Counted from the stretch's first letter, positions 1-8,914 are shown. The stretch is 64,000 nt of DNA from Bacillus sp. S/N-304-OC-R1 (GCF_019749375.1 NZ_JACWFE010000022.1:102284-166283), one strand, 5' to 3'. Made by a program: numbers and translations. The notes: generated from the sequence alone by a model not told the origin.

Positions 1-1471
1 AGAAGTGATGCTATTACCAGACTCCTTTCCAATCAATCTCTTTGACCTTTCCGTTTATGGAAGAGCCAACCTAATCCCTTTTTTAATTCTTGCCAATACA
101 AATTTTCGCAGGAGAACTAAAAAGTCACCCGATCTCTCCGATTTGTTTCAAAAAAGAGAAGTTCGTTTTTTTTCAGACGATCAAGAAGATGAGGCCCGGT
201 CAGTAATCAAATTAATTAAACAAGGGATTCAGGCTCTGAAATACCATGGAAACCTTCGCGAATTAACATTATACCGGGCAGAAAAATATATGCTGGACCG
301 GATTGAACCGGATGGCACCTTTCTTAATTATTTCAGCTCCACTACTCTCATGATTTATGCCTTACTGGCGAGGGGGTATTCGAATACACATCCAGTGATT
401 ACTCGTGCTGTAAAAGGTTTAAAAGCGATGTCCTGCCGGATCGATGGAGAACTTCACTGCCAGTACACGACTGCTTCAGTATGGAATACAACCTTAATCA
501 ATTATGCTCTGCAAGAAGCAGGTATTCCCTATTCATCCAACACGATCCAAAAAGCAAATCAATATATTCTCTCCCGCCAGCATCTCAAATACGGAGATTG
601 GGTCATTCATGAACCGAACCTTTTACCAGGAGGCTGGGGGTTTGCAGATATGAACACGATCCACCCAGATATTGACGACACAACAGCTGCACTCCGGGCG
701 ATACGTATTTTGGCCATAGAGCAAGTAGATTGCCGTCAAGCATGGGATCGTGGAATAAACTGGCTCATTTCCATGCAAAACAGTGACGGCGGTTGGGCGG
801 CATTTGAAAAAAATGTGGATAAAAAAGTGTTGAACTTGTTGCCGATAGAGGGGGGAAAAGATTTATTGATTGATCCGTCGACGGTTGATTTAACGGGAAG
901 GACTTTAGAGTTCTTCGGAAACTATACCCATTTGGACCAACACCGTCCCATGGTGAAACGTGGGATTCGATGGCTGTTGCGGCAACAAAATGCAGATGGT
1001 TCCTGGGTTGGGCGATGGGGCGTGTATATTTATGGCACATGGGCGGCTGTAACGGGAATGATTGCGGTTGGGGTTTCTCCGAATCATCCAGCTATTCAAA
1101 AGGCTTTAACCTGGTTACAGAAAATTCAAAATCCCGACGGCGGGTGGGGAGAATCGTGTAAAAGTGATATCAAAAATTGTTATGTGCCATTAGGTGAAAG
1201 TACCCGTACTCATACCGCCTGGGCCCTTGACACACTCATCTCAGCTGCAACCGGCGTAACACCTGAAATTGAAAACGGTGCAGCTTTTTTAGTAGATAAA
1301 AAAGAAAAGGATTGGACGGCGACCTATCCAAAAGGAAGGGGAATGGCCGGATCCTTTTATATCAATTATCATTGTTATGAATATGTATTTCCATTGCTTT
1401 CCCTTGCCCATTATCAAAAATTAGTTGGCGGAGAGCTCCTAACAAATTTGTCATACAAGAACTTCACTTAA
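1..1471 (+). CDS. sqhC: Squalene-hopene / sporulenol cyclase, C-terminal part
   Basis: Triterpene cyclase that cyclises squalene or, in Bacillus, tetraprenyl-beta-curcumene to a polycyclic terpenol such as sporulenol. The frame is open to the left edge, so the N-terminus lies outside the window; about 488 residues are present against roughly 630 in the family. The catalytic DXDD motif (PDIDDTTAALRAI) is near window residue 222, and QW repeats are visible (QNSDGGWAAFE, QNADGSWVGRW, QNPDGGWGES), as expected for the alpha/alpha-barrel fold. The enzyme is normally a monotopic membrane protein. The choice between hopene synthase and sporulenol synthase is an inference from the spore-former context. 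Confidence 0.9.
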   Translation, partial: EVMLLPDSFPINLFDLSVYGRANLIPFLILANTNFRRRTKKSPDLSDLFQKREVRFFSDDQEDEARSVIKLIKQGIQALKYHGNLRELTLYRAEKYMLDRIEPDGTFLNYFSSTTLMIYALLARGYSNTHPVITRAVKGLKAMSCRIDGELHCQYTTASVWNTTLINYALQEAGIPYSSNTIQKANQYILSRQHLKYGDWVIHEPNLLPGGWGFADMNTIHPDIDDTTAALRAIRILAIEQVDCRQAWDRGINWLISMQNSDGGWAAFEKNVDKKVLNLLPIEGGKDLLIDPSTVDLTGRTLEFFGNYTHLDQHRPMVKRGIRWLLRQQNADGSWVGRWGVYIYGTWAAVTGMIAVGVSPNHPAIQKALTWLQKIQNPDGGWGESCKSDIKNCYVPLGESTRTHTAWALDTLISAATGVTPEIENGAAFLVDKKEKDWTATYPKGRGMAGSFYINYHCYEYVFPLLSLAHYQKLVGGELLTNLSYKNFT

Positions 1472-1601
1472 GAACTTATTTAATCAAAAAATCTCCTTTT
1501 TGTCATACTTTTATCTCTTGTCCCATAAAATGGACCAACCACTGTATATGGAAATATTGCAGAAGACGAAATCTAACCAACTAAAAGGAGGCAGTCAAAA
1601 G

Positions 1602-2147
1602 ATGCTAGGAACTCTCCACCAATTTTTCGATCTCAAAACAATCATTTGGTTGCTTCCCATCATTTTTATTTTCCATGACTTAGAAGAAATCATAACCATT
1701 GAATCTTCCATGACTGCAAACAAATGCAAGTATTCGAAAACTAACTTCGTCAAACTAACATTAAGAATGAGGGAGAAACTAGGTTCAACTGCTGCCCAGC
1801 TTGCTGTTTCAGCTACATGGATTCTGCTAATTACCTCATTCATTGCCATAATGACCGCTCATTTTTCATCTAATGGTGGGGGCTTTCTTTTATTTACAGC
1901 CATGCTTAATTTATTTGTTTTGCAGGCATTCATGCATATTATTCAAACTATCATGTTTAGGGGCTACACACCTGGCATCATCACTTCACTGTTTCTTCTT
2001 ATCCCCTACTGCCTCCTTACCTATTATTTTTTAGCTGAATATGGACAAATAGACTTGCCTTTAATATTGACTAGTCTCCCGGTTAGTCTGGTCTTGATCC
2101 CAATTAATCTAGTTGGCAATCTTTTAGGCCGTTATTTTATACGATAA
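1602..2147 (+). CDS. HXXEE-domain integral membrane protein
   Basis: A 181-residue hydrophobic protein. I start it at ATG 1602 because a strong AAAGGAGG lies 9 nt upstream; the frame extends further left but without a ribosome site. The N-terminal segment carries FHDLEE, the H-x-x-E-E signature of the HXXEE family (PF13787), inside the first predicted membrane segment. Three or four more membrane segments follow. The family has no established biochemical role; the conserved His/Glu could bind metal, but that is speculation. It lies about 130 nt downstream of the cyclase gene on the same strand and may be co-transcribed. Confidence 0.75.
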   Translation: MLGTLHQFFDLKTIIWLLPIIFIFHDLEEIITIESSMTANKCKYSKTNFVKLTLRMREKLGSTAAQLAVSATWILLITSFIAIMTAHFSSNGGGFLLFTAMLNLFVLQAFMHIIQTIMFRGYTPGIITSLFLLIPYCLLTYYFLAEYGQIDLPLILTSLPVSLVLIPINLVGNLLGRYFIR

Positions 2148-2332
2148 TTGTGCCAGACTTTTTTATAATGTCACTTGACCCTCATAATCATTAAGATGTG
2201 CTTAAGTCCGTTTATTTCTTCCATACTTCCAATATTTGAAGCTTGTAATATCTTAGTATGCAAGGGAAAACAAGACGTCCCTTGGCAATGTGGACAGAAT
2301 CTAGAGAAGCCAGTAATATATAGAGGAAGCTT

Positions 2333-2361
2333 AAAAGATTAGTTCTAAGAACTAATCTTTT
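2333..2361. terminator. Perfect bidirectional hairpin terminator
   Basis: A 13-bp perfect inverted repeat (AAAAGATTAGTTC / GAACTAATCTTTT, 3-nt loop) with A and T tracts on both sides. It can terminate the rightward HXXEE gene and leftward transcripts of the DUF1761 gene. The rest of the 2148-2500 gap holds only a 48-codon unsupported frame and the att-like sequence at 2391-2414. Confidence 0.75.
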
Positions 2362-2390
2362 ATTGTAATTGATAATATAAAAATTCGCAG

Positions 2391-2414
2391 TTATTTAGAT
2401 ACGGTTCACCGTAA
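2391..2414. other. Degenerate att-like sequence resembling the left end of the rlmH element
   Basis: TACGGTTCACCGTAA at 2400-2414 matches TACGGTTCCCCGTAA at 4374-4388 in attL at 14 of 15 positions. Upstream, TTATTTA parallels TTACTTA of the att core. Both copies contain the small inverted repeat TACGG/CCGTA. Inference: relic attachment site of an earlier or tandem element. Confidence 0.4.
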
Positions 2415-2500
2415 CGCCTCTAAATGAGGAATAAAAAATGGATCCCCATATGTATGAGAGATCCTCCCTTTTACTCGTTTCAATATATAAAAACGATACA

Positions 2501-2875
2501 TTAGACAAAAAGACCATGGAGTGCTCCTAGTAAGGTAAAAATGATCAAATGGTCACCAATCGCAATTAAAGAGTTTCTCTTATTTACGAGTCCAAATAAT
2601 GTATTTTTCAAATAAACAAGTGAAATAAGAATGCCAATAATACCTCCAACAGCAGCACCTTCTAACAAACTATTTGAACTAGTAACTTGAATGAGTATTG
2701 CAATAAAAATGGAACTTATAAAGGCAACAATTACTGAAATCACATATTTTAATGCACCTTTGCTTTGATTTTCCTTCCCTATTAATATGGAATAATAGAT
2801 CGCCCCATAAATCATATACAAGATTCCACCAATAAGAATAGCAAGATAATTTAACGCACTTAAATCAATTGACAT
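2501..2875 (-). CDS. DUF1761-like four-helix membrane protein
   Basis: A 124-residue protein with four predicted membrane helices. The early segment LAILIGGILYMIYGAIYYS and the final GDHLIIFTLLGALHG resemble the DUF1761 family (PF08570), whose function is unknown. It starts 15 nt after the stop of the upstream AraC-type regulator gene on the same strand, so the two form an operon and the regulator may control it. The family match is by eye from motif and topology, not a search. Confidence 0.65.
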   Translation of the reverse strand: MSIDLSALNYLAILIGGILYMIYGAIYYSILIGKENQSKGALKYVISVIVAFISSIFIAILIQVTSSNSLLEGAAVGGIIGILISLVYLKNTLFGLVNKRNSLIAIGDHLIIFTLLGALHGLFV

Positions 2876-2890
2876 ACATTTACCCCCGAT

Positions 2891-3835
2891 TTATTTTGGC
2901 TCTATGGCTAAAGCGATTGCACTAATTCTGCAATTAAGATTGAATGTACCACTCACTTCGTCAATGTGCACAAGCTCAATCGGGTTTCCCAAATATTTGT
3001 ACCCACTAATCGGTAACCAATAGCTATACAATTCTGAGTAACATTCAATCAACATACTTCTTTCACTATACTCAACAGGCTCATCAAAAGAATATAATAC
3101 ATATCTCCCACCATTAAAAGTATAGGCCATTTCGTCGTCTAGTCTTATCTCTGTAAGATTAGAAATGGCTATGCGGCAATCATAGCGACTTTTTTCTGGC
3201 AGTGTGATGTATGGGTTACTCCTCGGAACACCGAACATCATTGTATCCTGTTCAACTAGCCCTCTTGCATTCGACCATCGATAGAGTTCCTCCCACACAT
3301 CTGGAATTCCATTCTTGTAAGAACCAATATTATACCTATTTACTGTTGTGCACATTGGAAATTGAACAACTTGTACTTTTGTTAAGTCTAGCCATTTGAA
3401 TCCATTATAAGAGCTATGTTTATTTCCTGCTTTATTATTTGTGCTTACAAGTTTAGATTTCTTGCGATTATGATATTCACGTGGAAATCGTTGTAAATAA
3501 GCACCCTCTCTCCAGCCTTTTGGACTCGTTTTAAAATAGGCATTAAATGAATAAGAAAAAGCGGACAATGATGAATAGCCACTCATTAATGCAATTTGTG
3601 TGATTGGTAATTGTGGTTCATAAATTAATAAATGTGCCGCATTCTCCAAACGAATCCGTTTTACATAGCCAGCCGGAGTTTCGCCAATAATCCCTTTAAA
3701 CAATCGTTGAAAATGAAAAGGAGAATACGTAGACACTTTGGCTAATTGTTCAAGTCGGAGAGGATCATAAATATGTTCTTCAATATACTCCACTACTTTA
3801 TTGATTTGCATATGCTGAACTTTATCGTAATCCAT
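2891..3835 (-). CDS. AraC-family regulator with GyrI-like ligand-binding domain
   Basis: 314 residues. An N-terminal AraC-type double helix-turn-helix occupies about residues 10-110 (LEQLAKVSTYSPFHFQRLFK, then ITQIALMSGYSSLSAFSYSF and the closing FKTSPKGWR). A C-terminal domain of about 150 residues looks like the GyrI/Rob/BmrR effector-binding fold (AraC_E_bind). Proteins of this architecture usually sense small hydrophobic molecules and control neighbouring transporters or membrane proteins. The partner here is the adjacent DUF1761 gene. The pair lies between the degenerate att-like site and attL of the rlmH element, so it may be remnant cargo. Confidence 0.85.
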   Translation of the reverse strand: MDYDKVQHMQINKVVEYIEEHIYDPLRLEQLAKVSTYSPFHFQRLFKGIIGETPAGYVKRIRLENAAHLLIYEPQLPITQIALMSGYSSLSAFSYSFNAYFKTSPKGWREGAYLQRFPREYHNRKKSKLVSTNNKAGNKHSSYNGFKWLDLTKVQVVQFPMCTTVNRYNIGSYKNGIPDVWEELYRWSNARGLVEQDTMMFGVPRSNPYITLPEKSRYDCRIAISNLTEIRLDDEMAYTFNGGRYVLYSFDEPVEYSERSMLIECYSELYSYWLPISGYKYLGNPIELVHIDEVSGTFNLNCRISAIALAIEPK

Positions 3836-4363
3836 TGATTTACTTTAACTCCTTTACAAGCTACTAGATCCTTATGTAATTTCAATTTTAACAGATGCAC
3901 CCTCATTTGACATCATCTGGTCTATAGGCATAGTCATCACCCAAAGTATGTTGGGCTTCGTCAAAGATACCCATTTTTCACTAACCAAAAAAGTCAACTC
4001 AGAGTGAGCTGACTATCTATGTAGTAATGAAGGATTTCAACTCGAATCCGCTAATACAAATGATACCTATCAAACTGACACTTATTTCAGCTATCAGCCG
4101 TAGTTTGCCAATGACATATACCATTAACATAGGCGTCCTCACCATCATTCCAGATTAGTATACGAAATTGGAAACCCTTTAGACTACTTGCAAAACGGCT
4201 TTTACAAAGCTAAAAGAAACGGGGGAAATGGCGCTTTTCGAAGCCATATAGACGAACATCATAGTTTCATAATTGAGAACTTGACATCAAAAAAGCAGCT
4301 AATCTATGTTTCCGGAATATATCTACATTCGTTTAGCATATCTATAAATTTTTAATGCCTCAT
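3836..4363. other. Gene-poor segment left of the integrated element
   Basis: No convincing gene. A frame of about 75 codons without a usable start runs rightward from about 4125 to 4353 and could be a decayed gene; I do not recognise its product. Before integration this segment would have lain directly downstream of rlmH. Confidence 0.4.
3993..4013 (-). terminator. Hairpin terminator, leftward
   Basis: GTCAACTCA / TGAGCTGAC inverted repeat (8 of 9 paired) followed on the minus strand by a run of T. It is oriented to stop leftward transcripts, which before integration would have come from rlmH. Confidence 0.5.
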
Positions 4364-4384
4364 TTACTTATGGTACGGTTCCCC
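4364..4384. other. attL core, 21-bp direct repeat
   Basis: Begins TTACTTATGG and ends GGTTCCCC; identical to 11362-11382. Bases just outside differ (t4363 against a11361 on the left, g4385 against c11383 on the right), which sets the limits of the repeat. Confidence 0.88.
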
Positions 4385-4447
4385 GTAATAACAATAAGCA
4401 CATAATTGATTTTGAGAGTAAAATTTATATTAACATTTAAAGCCTAC

Positions 4448-4476
4448 ACCACTCCCTAAGCTGGAGTGGTTTCTTT
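4448..4476 (+). terminator. Terminator of the recombinase gene in the excised circle
   Basis: ACCACTCC / GGAGTGGT stem with a 7-nt loop, then TTCTTT on the plus strand. It lies 8 nt after the TAA at 4438-4440 that would close the recombinase frame once the ends are joined. In the integrated state it sits at the far end from the recombinase and is mainly useful as a barrier between chromosome and element. Confidence 0.65.
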
Positions 4477-4524
4477 GATAGGACTTCTCTTTTAATTTAT
4501 TCTTTCTTGATTAGATACTATCTT

Positions 4525-5649
4525 TCAAAAGAGAAAATCACTATATTTTATCTCGGGAAAATCCTTTAATTCCTCTTCAAACACTTTCCACCACCGATGA
4601 TTTTCGTCAAATATTATTTGACTTTCTAATTTTTTTACAATTACTTCATCTTTATTTTTTAGACCATCTTTAAAGAACCATTTTAGATAATGGTGTATAT
4701 CTTGGGAATTTACTTCACAAATTTTATCCCAAAAATATTTTTCAACGTAATTTTTTTCCTCAGGGGTACCTTTTTGTATTTTATTTACTATCATAAATGT
4801 CCAATCATTAACATTTTCAAATTTCTTTAAATGTTCTGTTGTAATCCAAGTTCCCAGTGAACCAAATCTGCATGTTTTATTTGAAACATCATATTTACCA
4901 GACTTAACATTTTCATAAAGTATATTCTCTATCCTAATTTTTACAACCCTTTCAACTTTACCCCAATATTCATGTGGTAATATATGTATAATTGTGCGAA
5001 TATCTTCATCTGAACTTGTATACTTTAATTCATCACTAACTACTTTATATACTTGTATCATATGATTCTCTTCCAACTTTTTAAAAAGAGCTTTCATAAA
5101 ATAACTTAAATTATATATATCCCCTTTTTTCCTTTGTAAAATTACTGATATGGCAATATTTACTCTCTGGCGTTTTGGGATTTCATTTACTAATAAATCA
5201 GAATATTCTTCACTTCTTACATAATATTTTTCAAATACTCTTTTTAAAAACGTTGATTCTTCAAAATTAACTTTAGATTTACCAATAATTATTAATAAAT
5301 ACCCAATAAAATATATTATAGAATCTGCTTCTTCTTTAGTATCTATATATTTATCATGACTTCTCGGATTTCGAATTGCTGTATACAAGCCTCTAAGTAT
5401 ATCTTGCATCCCTTTTTGTATATTTTTTTCTGACTCAGTTTGTAATTTATTTAATTGTATCTTAGGATTTTCTCCACCAAAAGCTTGTCCTATTAAACTT
5501 GAACCGTCACCTTCTAAACCAGTTTTATTTCTAATTGTATCTGCTAATAAATGCATAGCATCTAAAATAGCACCAGAGTAATTTTCATTTTCATAATTTT
5601 TCTCTATAATCTCCCATAATTCTTGTTCAATACTTATTTTCAAGTCCAT
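4525..5649 (-). CDS. Hypoth_Ymh (TIGR02391) domain protein, probable element cargo
   Basis: 374 residues. Residues about 20-125 carry the family pattern: YSGAILDAMHLLADTIRNKT, then GSSLIGQAFGG, QLNKLQTESE and AIRNPRSHDK, followed by a hydrophobic stretch IIYFIGYLLIIIG. This matches the Hypoth_Ymh domain (TIGR02391/PF09509), often found in defence islands and RM neighbourhoods but without an assigned activity. The C-terminal 240 residues are unfamiliar, charged and aromatic-rich. It is the last gene before attL, transcribed away from the mobility genes, which is a typical cargo position. A defence role is an inference only. Confidence 0.65.
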   Translation of the reverse strand: MDLKISIEQELWEIIEKNYENENYSGAILDAMHLLADTIRNKTGLEGDGSSLIGQAFGGENPKIQLNKLQTESEKNIQKGMQDILRGLYTAIRNPRSHDKYIDTKEEADSIIYFIGYLLIIIGKSKVNFEESTFLKRVFEKYYVRSEEYSDLLVNEIPKRQRVNIAISVILQRKKGDIYNLSYFMKALFKKLEENHMIQVYKVVSDELKYTSSDEDIRTIIHILPHEYWGKVERVVKIRIENILYENVKSGKYDVSNKTCRFGSLGTWITTEHLKKFENVNDWTFMIVNKIQKGTPEEKNYVEKYFWDKICEVNSQDIHHYLKWFFKDGLKNKDEVIVKKLESQIIFDENHRWWKVFEEELKDFPEIKYSDFLF

Positions 5650-5987
5650 TAATTCTCACCCTATCCCCTATTGTTGGAGTGTAAATATGTATTTAAGTAG
5701 AATTTTAATGTTACTTTTAAAAACCTATACGTGTATACGTTATACTTTATTTAACTTTATATAATGTCATATTTACAAACAAAAGTATATTTACATAATT
5801 ATACCATTTTTATTGCAATTTATTAGTCAATGTTGGGCTTTAGATGTATTACCACATCCCAAAGTACTACATCTCTATCAAAATACTGTAAACCATCCCC
5901 CTCTAACAAAAAGAACACCCACTATTATTAGTGAGTGTCAAAACAATTTCCTTTTTTAAGTTTTTTCTTTTCTCTATAATATAGCTT
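5650..5987. other. AT-rich spacer in the element
   Basis: No open frame of note. It must hold the promoter of the Hypoth_Ymh gene (leftward), probably in the AT-rich stretch 5680-5780, and the terminator of the resolvase-HNH pair at 5915-5938. Confidence 0.4.
5915..5938 (-). terminator. Terminator of the resolvase-HNH operon
   Basis: ACACCCACT / AGTGAGTGT inverted repeat with a 6-nt loop, followed on the minus strand by TTCTTTTTG. It lies about 50 nt after the HNH gene stop. Confidence 0.7.
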
Positions 5988-6419
5988 TTAACTTTCTGCT
6001 TTTCTTTTCTTGTTGGTGAAATAGTGTTGGCTATTCATTTTAGCAGTAACCCATTCTAAATTGGTAAAATGATTGTTTTTTTTATTAAAATCCTTATGAT
6101 TTACATACTTATTTACTATCGGATTTGGATTTTCTACAAAATAAAATGCAACAAGTCTATGCAGGTACAAAACTTTATTTCCAACAGTCACTTGTACATA
6201 ACCCTTATAATGTTCAATAAACTTATTTGCATTATACAAATAACTTAAGTTCCAAATTACTCTTCCATAATCACTAACATGCATCATATACTTTATATCC
6301 GCATCCCAATCCCCATCATATATAAATTGCCATCTTTCCCCCTCTATAAATTTCCCTCTTCCATTTCTTATTCTTTTAGTAAAAGAGTCTTCATTGAAAA
6401 CTATATAGTCCGTGTCCAC
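5988..6419 (-). CDS. NUMOD4 + HNH homing-endonuclease-type protein
   Basis: 143 residues with a GTG start. An N-terminal NUMOD4-like part (residues about 25-60: EGERWQFI...YMMHVSDYGRVI) is followed by an HNH_3-type nuclease motif (LHRLVAFYFVENPNP, then VNHKDFNKKNNHFTNLEWVT) at about residues 90-130. This layout is typical of free-standing homing endonucleases of phages and mobile elements, which cut DNA at extended sites. Its ribosome site (AAGGTAA) overlaps the stop of the upstream resolvase gene, so the two are probably translationally coupled. No intron or intein is visible beside it. Confidence 0.8.
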   Translation of the reverse strand: MDTDYIVFNEDSFTKRIRNGRGKFIEGERWQFIYDGDWDADIKYMMHVSDYGRVIWNLSYLYNANKFIEHYKGYVQVTVGNKVLYLHRLVAFYFVENPNPIVNKYVNHKDFNKKNNHFTNLEWVTAKMNSQHYFTNKKRKAES

Positions 6420-6426
6420 TTAATTA

Positions 6427-6993
6427 TTACCTTACAATACTAATACTTCTCTTTTTTATTTCCCTATATATTGTAGCCTTAGATACATTTGTAATTTCTT
6501 CTATCTCTTTTACTTTATACTGCTCAGTGTCATATAGCTTCAAAGCCTTCTCTACTTGCTTATTATCCTTCTTAGGTCTACCACCTAAACGCCCTCTTGC
6601 TCTAGCACTCTCAAGACCCGCTCTAGTACGTTCTGAGATTAAGTCACGTTCCATTTCAGCCAAGACAGCTAACATCTTAAACATCGCCTTTCCGACTGCT
6701 GTAGTCGTGTCTATACTGTCTCTAATACTGACTAGTTCAATTCCTCTTTCTTGAAGTTCCTCTGATAGTTCAATCAATCTCTTTGTAGAACGACCAAGTC
6801 GGTCTAATTTATAGACAACTAATACATCACCCGCTCTAGCATATTCAATTAATTGTTTAAGCTGTGGTCTATCATCCTTCATTCCACTCATTTTCTCTTC
6901 ATAAATCTTTTCACACCCAACTTGTTCTAGTGCGTCCAGCTGAAGGTCTAATGATTGCTCTAAAGTACTTACTCTCGCATATCCGATTTTCAT
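6427..6993 (-). CDS. Small serine resolvase/invertase
   Basis: 188 residues from ATG 6993, chosen because MKIGYARVST is the canonical resolvase N-terminus. Ser in YARVST is the nucleophile; conserved features DRLGRSTKRLIEL, GKAMFKMLAVLAEMERDLISERT and the RGRLGGRPK hinge follow, then a C-terminal helix-turn-helix (VKEIEEITNVSKATIYREI). Length is normal for Tn3/Hin-type enzymes. It could resolve multimers of the element or invert DNA; repeated GTATCAAAA motifs lie just upstream. It forms an operon with the HNH gene. Confidence 0.9.
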   Translation of the reverse strand: MKIGYARVSTLEQSLDLQLDALEQVGCEKIYEEKMSGMKDDRPQLKQLIEYARAGDVLVVYKLDRLGRSTKRLIELSEELQERGIELVSIRDSIDTTTAVGKAMFKMLAVLAEMERDLISERTRAGLESARARGRLGGRPKKDNKQVEKALKLYDTEQYKVKEIEEITNVSKATIYREIKKRSISIVR

Positions 6994-7028
6994 ATGTATC
7001 ACATCCAGTATCATTTGTTACTTTAATT

Positions 7029-7159
7029 GTATCAAAAACGGTTAATCAAGTAAATATTGAGACGTTGTTTTTGAAACGAATTTTGATACTGACATTTAGC
7101 TTCAATTCTATTATTTTCCTAACTTTTTATTTTGTCTCATAAACATTCGTTTTTGATAC
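7029..7159. other. Candidate res/operator region of the resolvase
   Basis: GTATCAAAAACG at 7029-7040 is matched by its exact inverse CGTTTTTGATAC at 7148-7159, and a related CGAATTTTGATAC lies at 7077-7089. Several inverted subsites directly upstream of a serine resolvase gene are the usual arrangement of a res site that also acts as operator. Confidence 0.5.
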
Positions 7160-7322
7160 ACTCAGCTTTATTCAACCCTATTTAAGGTAATTTTTCTACA
7201 TTATGAATCTTAAGTTAATAAAGGATACGAATGATTGTTAATGACAAACAGACGTTTTCATGTTTTATTCCATTCGTATCGTAAATTTTTTTACCCTATT
7301 TTTTTCTTAGAACACATCGTAC

Positions 7323-8177
7323 TTACACTGTAACAGCCAATTCTCTCTCAGCTTTATGAGTCAACCAATTAAATATGCTTTCCTTCTTATTTTGATATAG
7401 CCGTTCAAAGGGAATCCGTTCTTCTTTTACTATTTGTTTCAATTCACTCTGAACCTTCCTGCCGTATCTAATCCATCTATCTTTATAAGCTCTTTTCAAG
7501 TGAAGACCCTTTTTTAAATTAATTAAACGATTAATATTCCATTTAGTTGTTTCCATACTTTCAGCATCTTCTATCACATTATACTTTGATAGCTCATTCA
7601 TAATAAAATCGTCATCTATGTTATGAATCGAAGGTGCTATTGAAATTTTAGGTCTAATACGGAATTCAAATCTCGTTTTATATAAATGTTCAATATCTGT
7701 TTTCCTCGCTTGCTCTTTTTTGTTTCTATCATAGACAGCTAACTTGGACTTGCTGTAATTAGAACCAACATAATACCCACTCCAATCACTCCTGCTAAAA
7801 ACCTTGGAATTTCCATGTGGCTTTAAAAAAACGTGTCTACTGTAATCTAATTTTGAATCAAAGGCTATATCCATCCGTTTTACTTTCCAATCAAATGCAA
7901 ATAGTGTCTCTCTAATGCTCTCTGGCATATTTATTAATGTTTCATTTTGAAGAATCAACATTACGTTATAATATTTATAAGAATACATATTTCTTGGATT
8001 TAAATTTAAAACAAAAAAAGGCTTTTTACTTGTTATAGCGCTATAAAAGTAATCCGTTCTTCGATTGAATGTAAAATAATTTTTTAACTTCTGCTTCTCT
8101 ATTAGTGTAAGTTTCGCTACTAAAGTTAATGTGTCAATACTAAGTTGAATATCATTTTTTGTTTCTATCTGTATCAC
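7323..8177 (-). CDS. Rep_trans-like replication initiator
   Basis: 284 residues. The middle of the protein shows the order of motifs found in rolling-circle type initiators of the Rep_trans/Tn916 Orf20 kind: VKRMDIAFDS, then GYYVGSNYSKSKLAVYDRNKKE, then YKTRFEFRIRPK. These provide the metal-binding and catalytic strands in that family. I see no clear DNA-binding domain otherwise. The start is a GTG with a weak ribosome site. A replication protein suggests that the excised circle can replicate or be mobilised. The assignment rests on motif order recognised by eye. Confidence 0.55.
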   Translation of the reverse strand: MIQIETKNDIQLSIDTLTLVAKLTLIEKQKLKNYFTFNRRTDYFYSAITSKKPFFVLNLNPRNMYSYKYYNVMLILQNETLINMPESIRETLFAFDWKVKRMDIAFDSKLDYSRHVFLKPHGNSKVFSRSDWSGYYVGSNYSKSKLAVYDRNKKEQARKTDIEHLYKTRFEFRIRPKISIAPSIHNIDDDFIMNELSKYNVIEDAESMETTKWNINRLINLKKGLHLKRAYKDRWIRYGRKVQSELKQIVKEERIPFERLYQNKKESIFNWLTHKAERELAVTV

Positions 8178-8269
8178 CTTCTATATAATTTTCCGCTATT
8201 TAATCCTAATAGTTCATTACTAAATTCTAAGCAATACCTACAAAGTTAATTGCTATTAATATAGGATAT

Positions 8270-8914
8270 TTATTTTCGGTAAATTTTAATTTCGGGTACC
8301 TCTAACACACCTTCTAACTGTGCAGGAAATTCTCTAATTACATTTCCCTCTTCATCATATTCATTCATTATTACATTAAAAACTGCCATATATTCTTGCT
8401 TTTTTTTAGGTCTTGTATTTCTTTTCGCCTTTGTTTCAACATCCGATTGAAAAAGATAATTACCTTCGTATAAAATTCCACTATCACAATACTTACTTAT
8501 CACATCTCTACTGCATTTTAATATTTTCCCTTCATAAGCCATTGCAGGAACTTCTCTAAATGTTCTTTGTTTTATATTATAAGATGTGATAGGAATTGCT
8601 TTATCCTTTAACATATGTTCAAAATGCGGAAGAAAATTTATATTTTCTAGACAATAATCACCATTAGAATCTATTCTATCTATGGTAGGTCTATAGTTAG
8701 CATCTTTACCTTCATGCAAAAAATGTTTAGTCTGCTCTACCCATCTATCCCATAACTTTGGTTTCTGTTGTTGAATTAAACTCACTAATTCTATGCCAGA
8801 AGGCAAGTCATATTTAATTCCCTTCCTTATATAACTTTTACCTTGTTCCGTTCTTTTCTTAGCCGATATTCCGCTCCTAATTAATAATTCCTTTGCTTCT
8901 TCAATTATTTCCAT
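8270..8914 (-). CDS. HNH-like protein of unknown role
   Basis: 214 residues. The segment RPTIDRIDSNGDYCLENINFL (about 75-95) resembles the core of phage HNH-type proteins, in which a metal-binding Asp/Asn lies in an IDRI-G-Y--EN pattern, but a full set of catalytic histidines is not evident. The C-terminal third is lysine-rich and then acidic. Its ATG overlaps the end of the small acidic gene upstream by 10 nt, so translation is probably coupled. It could be a nuclease-derived DNA-binding protein; the function is unknown. Confidence 0.55.
   Translation of the reverse strand: MEIIEEAKELLIRSGISAKKRTEQGKSYIRKGIKYDLPSGIELVSLIQQQKPKLWDRWVEQTKHFLHEGKDANYRPTIDRIDSNGDYCLENINFLPHFEHMLKDKAIPITSYNIKQRTFREVPAMAYEGKILKCSRDVISKYCDSGILYEGNYLFQSDVETKAKRNTRPKKKQEYMAVFNVIMNEYDEEGNVIREFPAQLEGVLEVPEIKIYRK

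Noticed and set aside
2196..2342. 48-codon frame with two cysteines in the 2148-2500 gap
   Set aside because: No ribosome binding site and no recognisable family; ends in the terminator hairpin.
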